From: Qipengyuania marisflavi
GTDB taxonomy: Bacteria; Pseudomonadota; Alphaproteobacteria; Sphingomonadales; Sphingomonadaceae
Direction: 5' to 3'
DNA: 64,000 nt
Assembly (NCBI RefSeq): GCF_005884405.1
Contig: NZ_VCAO01000003.1
Coordinates: 1 to 64,000, forward strand
Shown: one piece after another, positions 32,646-42,323 of the stretch
How the letters are laid out: every line of letters begins with the position of its first letter
How positions within the stretch are numbered: position 1 is the first letter of the stretch
Notes under the pieces: generated by a model
Database searches by the model: none
Seen by the model: the letters and a program-made list of their open reading frames with translations, nothing else
What the model was told of the DNA's origin: nothing
Position numbers and translations under genes: made by a program

Positions 32646-33365
32646 CTACTCCATCAGCGCGGGGGCATCCTCCGCATATGCCGTGGTATCGGCAAGCCCC
32701 GCATCGGCAAAGCCTTTTCGGCGCAAGCGGCAGGAGTCGCAGGCCCCGCAGGCCAGCCCCGACGCGGTCGGGTCGTAGCAGGACCAGCTCCATGCCGGGT
32801 CGAGCCCGAGCCGGTGACACTCGCGCGCGATGTCAGCCTTGCTCATATGCTGGAGCGGGGCATGGATCGTGAAGGGCTGTCCCTCCACGCCCTGCTTGGT
32901 GCCAAGCCGCGCAGTTTCGGCGAAGCTGGCGATGAATTCCGGGCGGCAATCGGGATAGCCTGAATAATCGAGCGCATTCACGCCGATGTAGATATCGCTG
33001 GCACCGGAGCTTTCGGCAAAGGCGGTGGTCAATGCCAGGAACACCAGATTGCGCGCCGGAACGTAGGTGACCGGTATATCATTGCTGACCCCGCCCTTGG
33101 GCACTGCAATTTCATCCGTCAGCGCAGAGCCGCCAAATGCACGCAGGTCCAGCGGTAAAACGATATGTCGCGTAATTCCCAGCTTGTCTGCAATCGCCTG
33201 AGCGGATTGCAATTCACGGACGTGGCGCTGACCGTAATTGATTGTCAGCGCATGAACGGCGAACCCCTGCTCGCGCGCCAGTGCCGCGCTCACCATGGAG
33301 TCCAGCCCACCGGACAGCAGGACTACTGCGGCAGGATGTGCGGTGTCAGAATTTTCGTTTGTCAT
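32646..33365 (-). CDS. queC: 7-cyano-7-deazaguanine synthase
   Basis: A 239-residue ATP-dependent enzyme that converts 7-carboxy-7-deazaguanine to preQ0, the precursor of queuosine. The PP-loop is LLSGGLDSMVSA (about 16-27), INYGQRH follows, and the zinc site is the cysteines of WSCYDP and LACGACDSC. Starts at 33365 (MTNENSDTA); longer frames overlap the next gene. The other queuosine genes (queD, queE, queF) are not in this window; gluQ at 9.8 kb belongs to the same modification. Confidence 0.95.
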   Translation of the reverse strand: MTNENSDTAHPAAVVLLSGGLDSMVSAALAREQGFAVHALTINYGQRHVRELQSAQAIADKLGITRHIVLPLDLRAFGGSALTDEIAVPKGGVSNDIPVTYVPARNLVFLALTTAFAESSGASDIYIGVNALDYSGYPDCRPEFIASFAETARLGTKQGVEGQPFTIHAPLQHMSKADIARECHRLGLDPAWSWSCYDPTASGLACGACDSCRLRRKGFADAGLADTTAYAEDAPALME

Positions 33366-33405
33366 AAGCCGACCCGCTAGGACGGATCGGGCGTGCTCGC
33401 AACGC

Positions 33406-33816
33406 TCAGCTGCAGGCCCCGGTGCGGCGCGCTTCGGCAGAGAACTGGAACGGTTTGCCATCGGCAATTCCCTGGCTGTCGATCTGCACCAGTGACGGCG
33501 TTTCCTTGCGGATGCTGGTGCGGCCATAGCCGTTGCCGCGGCAAGTATATTGCACCGTTACCTCGGCAGCTCCGTCTTCGACAACGAACCGGTTGCAGTT
33601 GTTGCCGCGATGACGCAGCTGGAGGAGATCGCGGCCGTTGCGCAGGCAGACCTTCCCGGCCCCTGCGCTATCGCGGTAGCGAACTTCCCAGCCACCGGGG
33701 TTGAGCGTGTCCAGCATCGCCAGTGACGCCTGCGCCAGCAGCGGCGCGGCTGACATTGCTATGGGCAGGCCGACCAGGCCAGCAAGGCCCATTTTTGCAG
33801 CTCGTTTACCGCGCAT
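33406..33816 (-). CDS. Secreted DUF3617-like protein
   Basis: A 136-residue protein with a signal peptide (MRGKRAAKMGLAGLVGLPIAMSAAPLLAQ, cleavage likely after AQA or LAQ). The mature part has GGWEVRYRD, KVCLRNGRDLLQLRH, VTVQYTCRGNGYGRTSIR and a C-terminal RRTGAC, with four cysteines likely forming two disulphides. This resembles DUF3617, a periplasmic family of unknown role. GGAGGGACAT precedes the ATG at 33816. The gene is 40 bases upstream of queC on the same strand. Confidence 0.65.
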   Translation of the reverse strand: MRGKRAAKMGLAGLVGLPIAMSAAPLLAQASLAMLDTLNPGGWEVRYRDSAGAGKVCLRNGRDLLQLRHRGNNCNRFVVEDGAAEVTVQYTCRGNGYGRTSIRKETPSLVQIDSQGIADGKPFQFSAEARRTGACS

Positions 33817-33918
33817 ATGTCCCTCCGTAACCGTGGTTAGTGACATGGTCCGCCTCACCGATTCGCAGCAGGTCTAGCGCAAACCGAAAAGGTTTTGTTG
33901 TATGGAATCGCCATGAGG

Positions 33919-34818
33919 TTACAGCGTGATCGCGAACTGCTTGGAACAAAAGGCGCAATCGACGGGAATAATTCCATCTTCATTGCGCATGTCCATGCGG
34001 TCTGCCTCTGGAAACCGTTTTAGCACGGTTTCGTAATGCGCGACACTACAGCGGCATCCGCGCGCGATTCGCGTGCCTGGCTGCACGCGGACCTCCTGTT
34101 CCTCATGGAACAGCCGCCAGACAATTGCTTCCAGCGAAAGGTTGCGGTCGAGCAGTTCCTCGTGCCGGGTCGATCCCGCCATGACCGCCACATGTTCCCA
34201 TTCGGGATGGTCGAGCCTGGTGTGCAGCCGCTCTCGCCCCTCTTCGCCCTCGGCAAGATGCTGGACCAGCAGCCCGCCTGCATGGCAACCATCGGGGCCA
34301 GAGCGCACAGCGCAGCGAATCAGCGTCGGCAATTGTTCTGATTGCGCGAAATAGGTTTCGCAGGCCTGCGCGATGCTTTCGCCTTCCAGCGGGACAATCC
34401 CCTGATAACGCCCCTTGTCGCCCGCCAGATCGAAAGTCAGCGCAAGATAACCCTTGCCGAACAGCGCGAACAGCGAAGGGTTGGCGCCAAGGTCGGCAAG
34501 CTGACCAGCGTCGAAATCGACATAGCCGCGCAATTCGCCGCCGCGATAATCGCAGACCAGCAATTTGACCGCGCCCGCTTCGGTTTGCGCCTGCATCGTG
34601 ACCTGCGAGCCATCATCCTTGAGAAGGCTGCCCACCAGCGAGATCACCAGCAATGCTTCGGCCAGCAGATGGGTGATCGGCGGCGGATAGTCATGCGCAG
34701 CGAGAATGGTGTCGAGCGTATCGTCGAGCCGGATCACCCGCCCGCGCGCGTGCCGTGACGGGATGGTGAAGCCAAGCACCTGCCCGGCAAATGTTTCTGC
34801 GTTATTCGTGTCGTCCAT
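33919..34818 (-). CDS. hslO: 33 kDa redox-regulated chaperonin Hsp33
   Basis: A 299-residue holdase chaperone activated by oxidation. The N-terminal folding domain contains GRVIRLDDTLDTILAAHDYP, and the C-terminal redox switch has the zinc-binding cysteines C-x-C (GCRCS) and C-x-x-C (DCAFCSK) near residues 254 and 290. When oxidised these cysteines form disulphides and the protein unfolds to bind clients. It lies downstream of argF on the same strand with a 51-base gap, so possibly co-transcribed with argD-argF. Confidence 0.95.
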   Translation of the reverse strand: MDDTNNAETFAGQVLGFTIPSRHARGRVIRLDDTLDTILAAHDYPPPITHLLAEALLVISLVGSLLKDDGSQVTMQAQTEAGAVKLLVCDYRGGELRGYVDFDAGQLADLGANPSLFALFGKGYLALTFDLAGDKGRYQGIVPLEGESIAQACETYFAQSEQLPTLIRCAVRSGPDGCHAGGLLVQHLAEGEEGRERLHTRLDHPEWEHVAVMAGSTRHEELLDRNLSLEAIVWRLFHEEQEVRVQPGTRIARGCRCSVAHYETVLKRFPEADRMDMRNEDGIIPVDCAFCSKQFAITL

Positions 34819-34869
34819 TCCGGCAATATGGGATGCAGCCGCGCAATTGTTAGAGGTGCGCAGCGCGGA

Positions 34870-35829
34870 TCAGATCTTGCCGAAACACCACAAAAGCACC
34901 GATTTCTGGGCGTGGATGCGGTTCTCTGCCTCGTCGAACACGATCGACTGCGGGCCTTCGAACACTTCCTCGGTAACCTCGTCACCGACATGCGCGGGGA
35001 GACAGTGCAGAAACCGCGCATCCGGCTTCGCAAGCGCCATCAGCGCGGCATCGACACGAAACGGTTCGAGCGCGGCGATTTTGTCGGCCGCATGATCCTG
35101 ACCCATCGAAATCCAGGTGTCGGTGACAAGGATATCGGCACCGCGTGCAGCCTCTGCGGGCTTGTCCGTCAGCGTCACCTCGGCCCCGCCAGCGCGCGCC
35201 ATCGCCACAAATTCATCGTCAGGGGGAAACCCTTGCGGGGTCGCGACGCGGACGTTGAACTTCATCAGCCCCGCCGCTTCGAGGATCGAGTTCAGGACGT
35301 TGTTGCCATCACCCAGCCACGCCAGCTCAAGACCCGGAAGCGGTTTGCCGTGTTCGATCACGGTCAGCAAATCCGCCACGATCTGGCACGGGTGCGAACG
35401 ATCGGTCAGCCCGTTTATCACCGGAACATGCGCGTAATGCGCCAGCTCTTCAGCCTTGGCGTGGTCATCGGTGCGGATCATGATGGCATCGACCATCCGG
35501 CTGAGCACGCGCGCGGTATCGGCGATGCTTTCGCCGCGACCGAGCTGTGTGTTCGAGGCGTCCAGCACCAACGCGCTGCCGCCCAATTGGCGCATCGCAA
35601 TGTCGAAGCTGACCCGCGTACGGGTCGAGCTTTTTTCAAACACCATGCCCAGCACATGGTGCGCCAGCGGCGTATCGGAATCGGCGCGGCCCTTAGGCCA
35701 GCCGGCGCGCGCAGCCTTGCGATCAAGCGCATCGGCCAGCATGGCGGCAATCGCATCGCCGCCCGCATCGCCCAGATCGAGGAAGCTCCTCACCCCCGGC
35801 GCCAGATCGCGCGCATCGCCCTCTGCCAT
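34870..35829 (-). CDS. argF: Ornithine carbamoyltransferase
   Basis: A 319-residue enzyme that makes citrulline from ornithine and carbamoyl phosphate in arginine synthesis. The carbamoyl-phosphate loop is [13 protein letters not shown], the second motif [11 protein letters not shown] and the ornithine-binding [11 protein letters not shown] are all intact. Its ATG shares one base with the TAA stop of argD (TAATG), so translation is coupled. Confidence 0.96.
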   Translation of the reverse strand: MAEGDARDLAPGVRSFLDLGDAGGDAIAAMLADALDRKAARAGWPKGRADSDTPLAHHVLGMVFEKSSTRTRVSFDIAMRQLGGSALVLDASNTQLGRGESIADTARVLSRMVDAIMIRTDDHAKAEELAHYAHVPVINGLTDRSHPCQIVADLLTVIEHGKPLPGLELAWLGDGNNVLNSILEAAGLMKFNVRVATPQGFPPDDEFVAMARAGGAEVTLTDKPAEAARGADILVTDTWISMGQDHAADKIAALEPFRVDAALMALAKPDARFLHCLPAHVGDEVTEEVFEGPQSIVFDEAENRIHAQKSVLLWCFGKI

Positions 35830-37022
35830 TACGCGGCCTGAGGCACCGTATAACTTGCCGCACCCGCCGACAGCTTGTCGAAAAATTCGTCGAATTCCGC
35901 ATCGTCAGCAACCAGCGGCGGCAGTACACGCAGCGTGTTGTCGCCCGCAGCCACGGTCAGCAGCTGGTGGTTGTCGCGCAGATGGACGAAGAACGGACGG
36001 CTTTCGACTTTCATCTTCAGGCCCAGCATCAGCCCCTTGCCGCGCACCAGTTCGAACAGCTCGGGATAATTGCCGATAAACTGTTCAAGCCGCGCGCGCA
36101 GCCGTTCACCCTTCGCGGTGACTTCGGCGAGAAATTCGTCATTAGCGACCGCATCCATGACCGCCATCCCGGCGGCCATTGCCAGCGGGTTGCCGCCATA
36201 AGTCGAGCCATGCGTGCCGAAACCCATTCCGCGCGCCGCCTTTTCCGTGGCGAGGCAGGCACCGAACGGGAAGCCCCCGCCGATCCCCTTGGCGGTGGCC
36301 ATGATGTCGGGGGCGACACCGTAATGTTCATAGGCATACAGCTTGCCAGTGCGCGCCACGCCGCACTGCACTTCGTCAAATGCCAGCATCAAATCATGCT
36401 CGTCGCACAGCGCGCGCAGGCCGCTGATGAAAGCTTGTGAGGCCGGTCGGATGCCGCCTTCGCCCTGGATCGGTTCGACCAGGAAGCCCGCAGTTTTGGG
36501 CCCGACCAGCGCCTTGGCCGCTTCAAGATTGTCGAACTCGGCATATTGGAAGCCCGCCAGCAGCGGCTTGAAGCCCTTGTGCATCTTTTCCTGATTCGAC
36601 GCGCTGATCGTGGCCATCGTGCGGCCGTGGAAGGCGTTGGTGAAGGTGATCAGCTCGGTCCGCTCGGGATTGCCGTCTTCATGCTGGTGATAGGCGCGCG
36701 CCGCCTTGATCGCGCATTCGACTGCTTCGGCACCCGAATTGGTGAAAAACACCGTATCGGCAAAGGTCTTTTCGACCAGCTTCGCAGCCAGTTCCTCACC
36801 CTGCGGACTGCCGTAAAGGTTTGACACGTGCATCAGTGTTTCGGCCTGCCGCTGGATCGCGCCGATCAGGCCCGCATGGCTGTGGCCGAGCAGATTGACC
36901 GCGATACCGCTGGCGAAATCGAGATAGCGCGTGCCGTCCTCGTCAATCAGATGGCAGTGCTCACCGCGCACCGGGCGTACGCCGCAACGGGGATAAACGG
37001 GCATCAGCGGGCTAATCGACAT
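35829..37022 (-). CDS. argD: Acetylornithine aminotransferase
   Basis: A 397-residue class-III PLP aminotransferase for arginine (and possibly lysine) synthesis. Seen are [57 protein letters not shown] and the PLP lysine in [24 protein letters not shown] precedes the ATG at 37022. It forms a unit with argF. It begins 28 bases after the terminator of the cold-shock gene. Confidence 0.96.
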   Translation of the reverse strand: MSISPLMPVYPRCGVRPVRGEHCHLIDEDGTRYLDFASGIAVNLLGHSHAGLIGAIQRQAETLMHVSNLYGSPQGEELAAKLVEKTFADTVFFTNSGAEAVECAIKAARAYHQHEDGNPERTELITFTNAFHGRTMATISASNQEKMHKGFKPLLAGFQYAEFDNLEAAKALVGPKTAGFLVEPIQGEGGIRPASQAFISGLRALCDEHDLMLAFDEVQCGVARTGKLYAYEHYGVAPDIMATAKGIGGGFPFGACLATEKAARGMGFGTHGSTYGGNPLAMAAGMAVMDAVANDEFLAEVTAKGERLRARLEQFIGNYPELFELVRGKGLMLGLKMKVESRPFFVHLRDNHQLLTVAAGDNTLRVLPPLVADDAEFDEFFDKLSAGAASYTVPQAA

Positions 37023-37049
37023 GGGGCCTCCAACAGCAACAAAGCAGAA

Positions 37050-37091
37050 TTTAAAAAGACAAATGGCGGCCCCTTGGAGGAACCGCCATTT
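37050..37091 (-). terminator. Terminator of the cold-shock gene
   Basis: On the minus strand AAATGGCGG (37091-37083) pairs with CCGCCATTT (37069-37061) and is followed by GTCTTTTTAAA (37060-37050). It separates the cold-shock protein gene from argD, which follow each other on the same strand. Confidence 0.8.
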
Positions 37092-37155
37092 GCGTGTTCG
37101 TCAGCGATCTATTGCACCCGCCGCTGCGGGTCAAACCTTCAGCGGCGGCGCTTCC

Positions 37156-37923
37156 TCATTCCTGTACGGGAACGAGGTTGACCGCCGAATATTTGCCGCG
37201 CTGATCGACCTGCACATCGAAGGTGTAACGTTCCCCTTCGTTGAGCGTGGTCAGATTCGACCGTTCGACCGCGCTGATGTGGACAAACGCATCGGGTTGC
37301 CCATCTTCGCGTGTAAGGAAGCCGAAGCCCTTCATCGCGTTGAAGAACTTGACCGTCCCGGTCGCCTTGTCTCCAGTCAATTCGCGACTCGGAGCGCGTT
37401 CTTCACGGGCCGGGGCTGCGATCACGTCACCGACGATCTGCAGATCCTGCGCGGAAACCTTGCCGCCGCGGTCAACCAGATTGAACTCCAGTTCCTGACC
37501 TTCGGCAACGCTTTCCAGACCCGCACGTTCGACCGCGCTGATATGGACGAAGACGTCTTCGCCGCCGGTTTCCTGCTGGATAAAGCCGAAGCCCTTTTGC
37601 GCGTTGAAGAACTTTACAGTTCCCTTGCCGGTTCCAACGACCTGGGCAGGCATACGTGCGCCGCCACCGCCGCCGCCAGCACCGCCGCCGCTGAAGCCAC
37701 CGCCTCCGCCGCCGCGATTGCCGCCGCCGCCGCCGCCACGGTTGCCGCCGCCGAAGCGATCGCCGCCTCCGCCGCCACCGCTGTAGCGATCACCGCCGCC
37801 GCCGCCAAAATCATCGCGCGGGGCAAAGCCACCGCTGGAGGGGCCACCGAACGGATCGAAGCTTTCCTCGCCAAAGCCATCGCGCTTGTCCTTGCCGCGA
37901 CGGCGACCTCTGTCGTAACCCAT
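37156..37923 (-). CDS. Twin cold-shock-domain protein with Gly/Arg-rich N-terminus
   Basis: A 255-residue nucleic-acid-binding protein. Residues about 25-90 are a low-complexity Gly-rich region with RGG-like repeats. Two CspA-type domains follow: the first with [17 protein letters not shown] and [14 protein letters not shown] (about 100-165), the second with [17 protein letters not shown] and [14 protein letters not shown] (about 187-250). Both keep the RNP1 (K-G-F-G-F-I/L) and RNP2 (V-F-V-H-I) motifs. The Gly-rich N-terminus is longer than in the usual 150-200 residue two-domain members of alphaproteobacteria. Role: RNA chaperone. Confidence 0.92.
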   Translation of the reverse strand: MGYDRGRRRGKDKRDGFGEESFDPFGGPSSGGFAPRDDFGGGGGDRYSGGGGGGDRFGGGNRGGGGGGNRGGGGGGFSGGGAGGGGGGARMPAQVVGTGKGTVKFFNAQKGFGFIQQETGGEDVFVHISAVERAGLESVAEGQELEFNLVDRGGKVSAQDLQIVGDVIAAPAREERAPSRELTGDKATGTVKFFNAMKGFGFLTREDGQPDAFVHISAVERSNLTTLNEGERYTFDVQVDQRGKYSAVNLVPVQE

Positions 37924-38181
37924 AACCTGCCGAATACCTTGTCGTGCGGCCCTACACCACGATTGCGCCGGCACGAGGGCTGCATTGCGTGCCACACGCG
38001 AGCGGAGCTTGGCAGAAGCCACGACCCACCCCTGATCCGAGCCGTCATAGCGCGAAATTGCCCCGCTTGCGAATAATTTAGTATTCGCCCGGCTGCGAGC
38101 ATCACATTGTGACATTTTGGCAAACGGCGGGACAGCGTACGAACCCTTGATTCGGCGGCGCTTCATGGGCATTCGCACCGC
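37924..38181. promoter_or_regulatory. Divergent intergenic region of the cold-shock and terC genes
   Basis: The 258 bases between the two divergent starts contain no gene. A long untranslated leader upstream of the cold-shock gene is plausible, as cold-shock mRNAs often carry one, but no box or structure could be assigned with confidence. Confidence 0.3.
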
Positions 38182-38988
38182 ATGGATTTTATCGCTCTGC
38201 TCTCCGACCCGGCCACCTGGCTGGCCCTGCTCACCCTGATCGCGCTGGAGGTGGTGCTGGGGATCGACAACCTGATTTTCATCGCGATCCTGTCGAACAA
38301 ACTGCCCGAACACCAGCAACAGCGCGCCCGTAAGATTGGCCTGGCGCTGGCGCTGGTGATGCGTATCGGTTTGCTGCTGCTGATCGGGTGGCTGGTCACC
38401 CTGCAGACGCCGCTGTTCGATATGGGAATCGTGGGTGCGCCCAATGCCTATGGCGAGCCAAGCTTTGAAACCGCGTTTTCGGGCCGCGATCTGATCCTGC
38501 TGGTCGGCGGGCTGTTCCTGCTGTGGAAGGCCACCAAGGAAATCCACCATTCGATGGAGCCCGATGACGATTCGGGCGAATTGCTTGACAAAACCCCCGG
38601 CGTGGCTGCCGCTGCCACGGCCACATTCGGCACCGTCATCGCGCAGATCGTGGCGATCGACCTGGTGTTTTCGGTCGATTCGATCCTGACCGCTGTGGGG
38701 ATGACCGATGTCATTCCAATCATGGTGGCAGCGGTGGTGATCACTGTCGGCATCATGATGGTAGCGGCTGATCCGCTGGCCAAATTTATCGAGAAAAACC
38801 CGACGTTGGTGATGCTGGCGCTGGCGTTCCTGGTGATGATCGGACTGGTGCTGATTGCCGACGGTTTGGGCTTCCATGTCCCCAAGGGCTATATCTACGC
38901 AGCGATGGGCTTTTCGGTCGGCGTCGAATTGCTCAACATCATCCAGCGCAACCGGCGCATGGCCAAGGCGAAGGCGAAAGCAGCATGA
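38182..38988 (+). CDS. TerC family integral membrane protein
   Basis: A 268-residue membrane protein of the TerC/YjbE family. The signature [19 protein letters not shown] (about 22-40) and the second half-repeat [18 protein letters not shown] (about 160-177) both carry the intramembrane acidic residues (E-x-x-x-G-x-D-N and D-x-x-F-S-x-D-S). About seven helices are seen. Members export manganese or participate in tellurite resistance; no ter operon is here, so metal efflux or protein-secretion metalation are the likelier roles. It overlaps the next gene (ATGA). Confidence 0.9.
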   Translation: MDFIALLSDPATWLALLTLIALEVVLGIDNLIFIAILSNKLPEHQQQRARKIGLALALVMRIGLLLLIGWLVTLQTPLFDMGIVGAPNAYGEPSFETAFSGRDLILLVGGLFLLWKATKEIHHSMEPDDDSGELLDKTPGVAAAATATFGTVIAQIVAIDLVFSVDSILTAVGMTDVIPIMVAAVVITVGIMMVAADPLAKFIEKNPTLVMLALAFLVMIGLVLIADGLGFHVPKGYIYAAMGFSVGVELLNIIQRNRRMAKAKAKAA

Positions 38989-39425
38989 CAGGCTTCAAGA
39001 TACTTTCCGAAACCATGATGGTCAGCCCGCAGATCACGGCTCAGGATGTTGCCACTGCGCAGCAGCAGGGGGTGACGCTGGTCATCAACAACCGCCCCGA
39101 TGGCGAAGCACCCGACCAGCCCGCGGGTGAGGGCATCGCGCAGGCGGCGCGCGATCTGGGCATGGATTACTGCGCTATCCCGGTCACGCAGGCCGGCTTC
39201 AGCGTGCCGCAGGTCGAACAGATGGCACAGGCGATGGCCGAGACTGCCGGCAAGACGCTGGCATTCTGCCGCTCAGGCACACGCTCGACATTCCTGTGGG
39301 CACTGGCCGAGGCAAAGGCAGGCCGCAGCCCGCAGGAAATCACCGCCGCGGCGCAGCAGGCGGGTTATGATGTCGGTTCCGTCAGGGCGACCATGGATAT
39401 GCTGGCCTCCCAGACCGGCAGCTAA
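38985..39425 (+). CDS. TIGR01244 family sulfur transferase/phosphatase-like protein
   Basis: A 146-residue single-domain protein of the DUF442/TIGR01244 family (the N-terminal domain of Blh). The dual-specificity phosphatase-like loop is [14 protein letters not shown] (C-x5-R). Such proteins are linked to sulfide or persulfide metabolism in related bacteria. It starts within the terC stop, so the two proteins are made together. It is convergent with the M20 peptidase gene, one base apart. Confidence 0.85.
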   Translation: MTGFKILSETMMVSPQITAQDVATAQQQGVTLVINNRPDGEAPDQPAGEGIAQAARDLGMDYCAIPVTQAGFSVPQVEQMAQAMAETAGKTLAFCRSGTRSTFLWALAEAKAGRSPQEITAAAQQAGYDVGSVRATMDMLASQTGS

Positions 39426-39426
39426 C

Positions 39427-40875
39427 TCATTTGCGGAAATCCAGCGGCGGATCGCGGTCACCCAGCAGCGAGACATATTTATAGTCCGCACCCCGGGCAG
39501 CATCAAATTCGGCCCGGGCCGCAGCGCGCAATTCTGGATTGGTGAACAGCTCTGCTGCCATCAGCGTCAGCGTCCGGGACGCTGCTTGCGCTCCCTTGAA
39601 GCCGATCGACGACCCGCTGGCCGCCACCGCCTGCCAGCTGTGCGCGCTGGTGCCCGGCACCCAGGTTGCGGTGCGCAGCCCGACTGTCGGCGTGGCCCAC
39701 GACACATCGCCGACATCGGTGGAGCCATAGCCAAGCGACTTCTCATACGGCTGGATCTGCGCGGCGCTGTCCAGCGGCTTGGCATTGTCGCCAAAGCTTT
39801 CGGAAATCGTCGCTGCCCAGGCGCGTTCTTCGGCGGTATATTCCACCCCGCCAACCCGGCGCAGCTTCTCCTCCATCACCCGCGCCAGCGTTTCGTTTAC
39901 CAGCAGCGGATTGTTGCCGTGGATAATCTCCCATTCCACTTCGGTCCCGGTGCCCAGCGCCGCACCCTTGGCGGTGGCCTCCAGACGGGTCCACAGGGCA
40001 CGCACTTCGTCGGCCTCGGAATGGCGGACGTAATAGAACACCTCGGCGAAATCGGGCACCACATTGGGCGCAGCACCGCCTTCTGTGATCACATAATGGA
40101 TGCGCGAGTCCATGCTGGTGTGCTCGCGCATCATATTGACCATCATGTTCATGGCCTCCACCCCGTCCAGTGCCGAGCGGCCGCGTTCGGGGGCCCCGGC
40201 GGCGTGGGCGGAAATCCCGCGAAACCGGAACTTGGCAGACCGATTGGCCAGACTGGTGCGCGCCGCCGCGCTGTTTTCGTCATCGGCGTGCCAGTGCAGC
40301 GCGACATCGACATCGTCGAACAGACCCGCGCGCGCCATATAGACCTTGCCCGAGCCGCCTTCTTCCGCAGGTGTACCGTACAGCCGGATGCGTCCCGGCG
40401 TGCCGCTCTTCTCCAGCCAGCGCCGCACGGCAATGGCCGCCGACAGCGACCCTGCGCCAAACAGGTTGTGCCCGCAGGCATGGCCGGCGTGTTTGTCCGC
40501 CAGCTGGTTGCGGGTGGCAGAGGTCGATTGCGAAATCCCCGGCAAGGCATCGAATTCAGCCAGGATCGCGATCACCGGACCGCCGCTGCCCCATTCGGCA
40601 ACAAACGCAGTCGGGATGTTGGCAACGCCGGGGGTCAGGCGAAAGCCTTCCTTGGTCAGTTCGTCCTGCAGCAGCCCGCTCGACTGCGTTTCAAGATAGC
40701 CCAGCTCGGCATAGTCCCAGATCTGTTTGGCCACCCGCTCGGTCCGGTCATCCTGCGCCGCAGCTTCGGCCAGAAGATCGCTGGCGGGATCGGCAGTCTG
40801 GGCGGCAAGAGTGGTGGGCGCGAGCGCGAGGAGCGCGGCGATATTGGCGGCACGGATGCTGGTAATACGGATCAT
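39427..40875 (-). CDS. Secreted M20-family amidohydrolase (AbgB-like)
   Basis: A 482-residue zinc hydrolase with a signal peptide (AANIAALLALAPTTLAAQ). The M20 motifs are ILAEFDALPGIS, GHACGHNLFGAGS (C-H ligand region), GTPAEEGGSGK (catalytic Glu) and WHADDEN. It resembles the p-aminobenzoyl-glutamate hydrolase subunit B group (AbgB), which removes acyl groups from amino acids. The start at 40875 follows GGGAGGGAACCC. Periplasmic location is predicted. Substrate unknown. Confidence 0.88.
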   Translation of the reverse strand: MIRITSIRAANIAALLALAPTTLAAQTADPASDLLAEAAAQDDRTERVAKQIWDYAELGYLETQSSGLLQDELTKEGFRLTPGVANIPTAFVAEWGSGGPVIAILAEFDALPGISQSTSATRNQLADKHAGHACGHNLFGAGSLSAAIAVRRWLEKSGTPGRIRLYGTPAEEGGSGKVYMARAGLFDDVDVALHWHADDENSAAARTSLANRSAKFRFRGISAHAAGAPERGRSALDGVEAMNMMVNMMREHTSMDSRIHYVITEGGAAPNVVPDFAEVFYYVRHSEADEVRALWTRLEATAKGAALGTGTEVEWEIIHGNNPLLVNETLARVMEEKLRRVGGVEYTAEERAWAATISESFGDNAKPLDSAAQIQPYEKSLGYGSTDVGDVSWATPTVGLRTATWVPGTSAHSWQAVAASGSSIGFKGAQAASRTLTLMAAELFTNPELRAAARAEFDAARGADYKYVSLLGDRDPPLDFRK

Positions 40876-40940
40876 GGGTTCCCTCCCTGGTCGCACCTGC
40901 TTGCCGGATTAGTGTCGCCGTGCCAATCCCCGCAGCCGCG

Positions 40941-41345
40941 ATGACAGTTCCGCCCGCCCTGCTGCAGTTCCTTGCCTCGCTGGCCGCCGTTCTGGTGGTG
41001 GGCGGCATTGTCTGGTGGCTGAAGCTTGGCCCCGAACGCACGCTGACCAGCGATGCCGAGGCGCGCATTGCCGCCAATGAAGCCGTGGACGGGTTTGATC
41101 CGGTGGCAGTGTCGTTGGACAAGGACGGGCGCGGCGCCTTGCTGCGTGATGCCAGCGGCCAGATCCTGCTGCTTCGCCCGCATGGCACGCATTTCGCCGG
41201 GCGGCTGCTCGGCCCCGCCGCCAGTGCGCAACTGGATGGTGAGGCGCTGATCGTCGACAGCGGCGAACGGCGGTTTGGCAGCCACCGGCTGGCGCTGACA
41301 GATGCTTCAGCTTGGATGCAGGCGATTGCGGCGATAGAAGGCTGA
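40941..41345 (+). CDS. Hypothetical membrane-anchored protein
   Basis: A 134-residue protein with one N-terminal helix (PALLQFLASLAAVLVVGGIVWWL) and a C-terminal region that looks like a small beta domain (GALLRDASGQILLLRPHGTHFAGRLL). The GTG at 40920 is an alternative start. It is divergent from the M20 gene and ends 5 bases before the sterol desaturase gene, with which it may be co-transcribed. No family recognised. Confidence 0.6.
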   Translation: MTVPPALLQFLASLAAVLVVGGIVWWLKLGPERTLTSDAEARIAANEAVDGFDPVAVSLDKDGRGALLRDASGQILLLRPHGTHFAGRLLGPAASAQLDGEALIVDSGERRFGSHRLALTDASAWMQAIAAIEG

Positions 41346-41350
41346 CAGTC

Positions 41351-42298
41351 ATGCCCGATTTTTCTCCCACCGAACTGGCCGTGCCCGGTTTTGTCGCCCT
41401 CGTGCTGATCGAGATGGCGTGGGCGTGGAAGAAGCGCCCGTCGGCTTACGAATCCAGGGACACGCTGACCAGTCTGGGCTTCGGCCTGGGCAGCACGGTT
41501 GCGGGCCTGATTTCGGGCGGCGCGTTTCTGGCGCTGTTTCTGTGGCTGTGGCAGTTCCGGATGTTCGACGTGCCGTGGGTGTGGTGGGCGTGGGGCCTGT
41601 GCTTCGTGCTCGACGATCTGGCCTATTACTGGGTGCACCGCTTTGGCCACCGCGTGCGCTGGTTCTGGGCGAGCCACGTCAATCATCACTCCAGCCAGCA
41701 TTACAATCTGTCGACCGCGCTGCGCCAAAGCTGGACGGGTTTCCTGACATTGGGTTTTGTCTTCAAGCTGCCGCTGGTGTTGTTGGGGTTTCACCCCGTG
41801 ATGATCGCGATCTGCGCGGGCTTCAATCTGGTGTATCAGTTCTGGATCCATACCGAGGCTATCGGACGGATGCCCCGCTGGTTCGAAGCGGTGATGAACA
41901 CCCCCAGCCACCACCGCGTGCACCACGCGACCAACCCGCGCTATCTCGACCGCAATTACGCCGGGGTTTTCATCGTCTGGGACAGAGTGTTCGGCACGTT
42001 CGAGCCTGAGAGAGATGACGAGACGATCCGTTATGGCATCGTCAAGCAGCTGGGCAGCTTCAATCTGGTGTGGGCGGTGTTCCACGAATGGGTCGGTATT
42101 GCACAGGACATGCGGCGCGCGCCGTGGCGGCACAAGCTGTCCTATCTGCTGCGCGCGCCGGGCTGGACCCACGATGGCAGCCGTGAAACCAGCGACCAGA
42201 TCCGCGCCAAATGGCTGGCCCGGCAAGGCGGGGAGTCGCCCTCCCCAGATCCAGTTGCAAACAAGAACGCGATTGCAGCATCCCGCAGGTCTGCCTAA
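41351..42298 (+). CDS. Sterol desaturase/fatty acid hydroxylase family protein
   Basis: A 315-residue di-iron membrane oxygenase. The histidine clusters are [26 protein letters not shown] and [13 protein letters not shown] (H-x3-H, H-x2-H-H and H-x2-H-H), spaced as in the FA_hydroxylase family, plus several hydrophobic helices. Substrates in this family include sterols, carotenoids and fatty acids; no carotenoid gene cluster is adjacent. The start ATG at 41351 is the first conserved methionine. Confidence 0.9.
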   Translation: MPDFSPTELAVPGFVALVLIEMAWAWKKRPSAYESRDTLTSLGFGLGSTVAGLISGGAFLALFLWLWQFRMFDVPWVWWAWGLCFVLDDLAYYWVHRFGHRVRWFWASHVNHHSSQHYNLSTALRQSWTGFLTLGFVFKLPLVLLGFHPVMIAICAGFNLVYQFWIHTEAIGRMPRWFEAVMNTPSHHRVHHATNPRYLDRNYAGVFIVWDRVFGTFEPERDDETIRYGIVKQLGSFNLVWAVFHEWVGIAQDMRRAPWRHKLSYLLRAPGWTHDGSRETSDQIRAKWLARQGGESPSPDPVANKNAIAASRRSA

Positions 42299-42323
42299 AC
42301 CTCTCGCGCGGAGAGGAATTGCA

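Noticed and set aside
39427-40875. Carboxypeptidase or acylase annotation for the M20 gene
   Set aside because: The length and the signal peptide fit the AbgB-like amidohydrolase group better, but the substrate cannot be decided from sequence.
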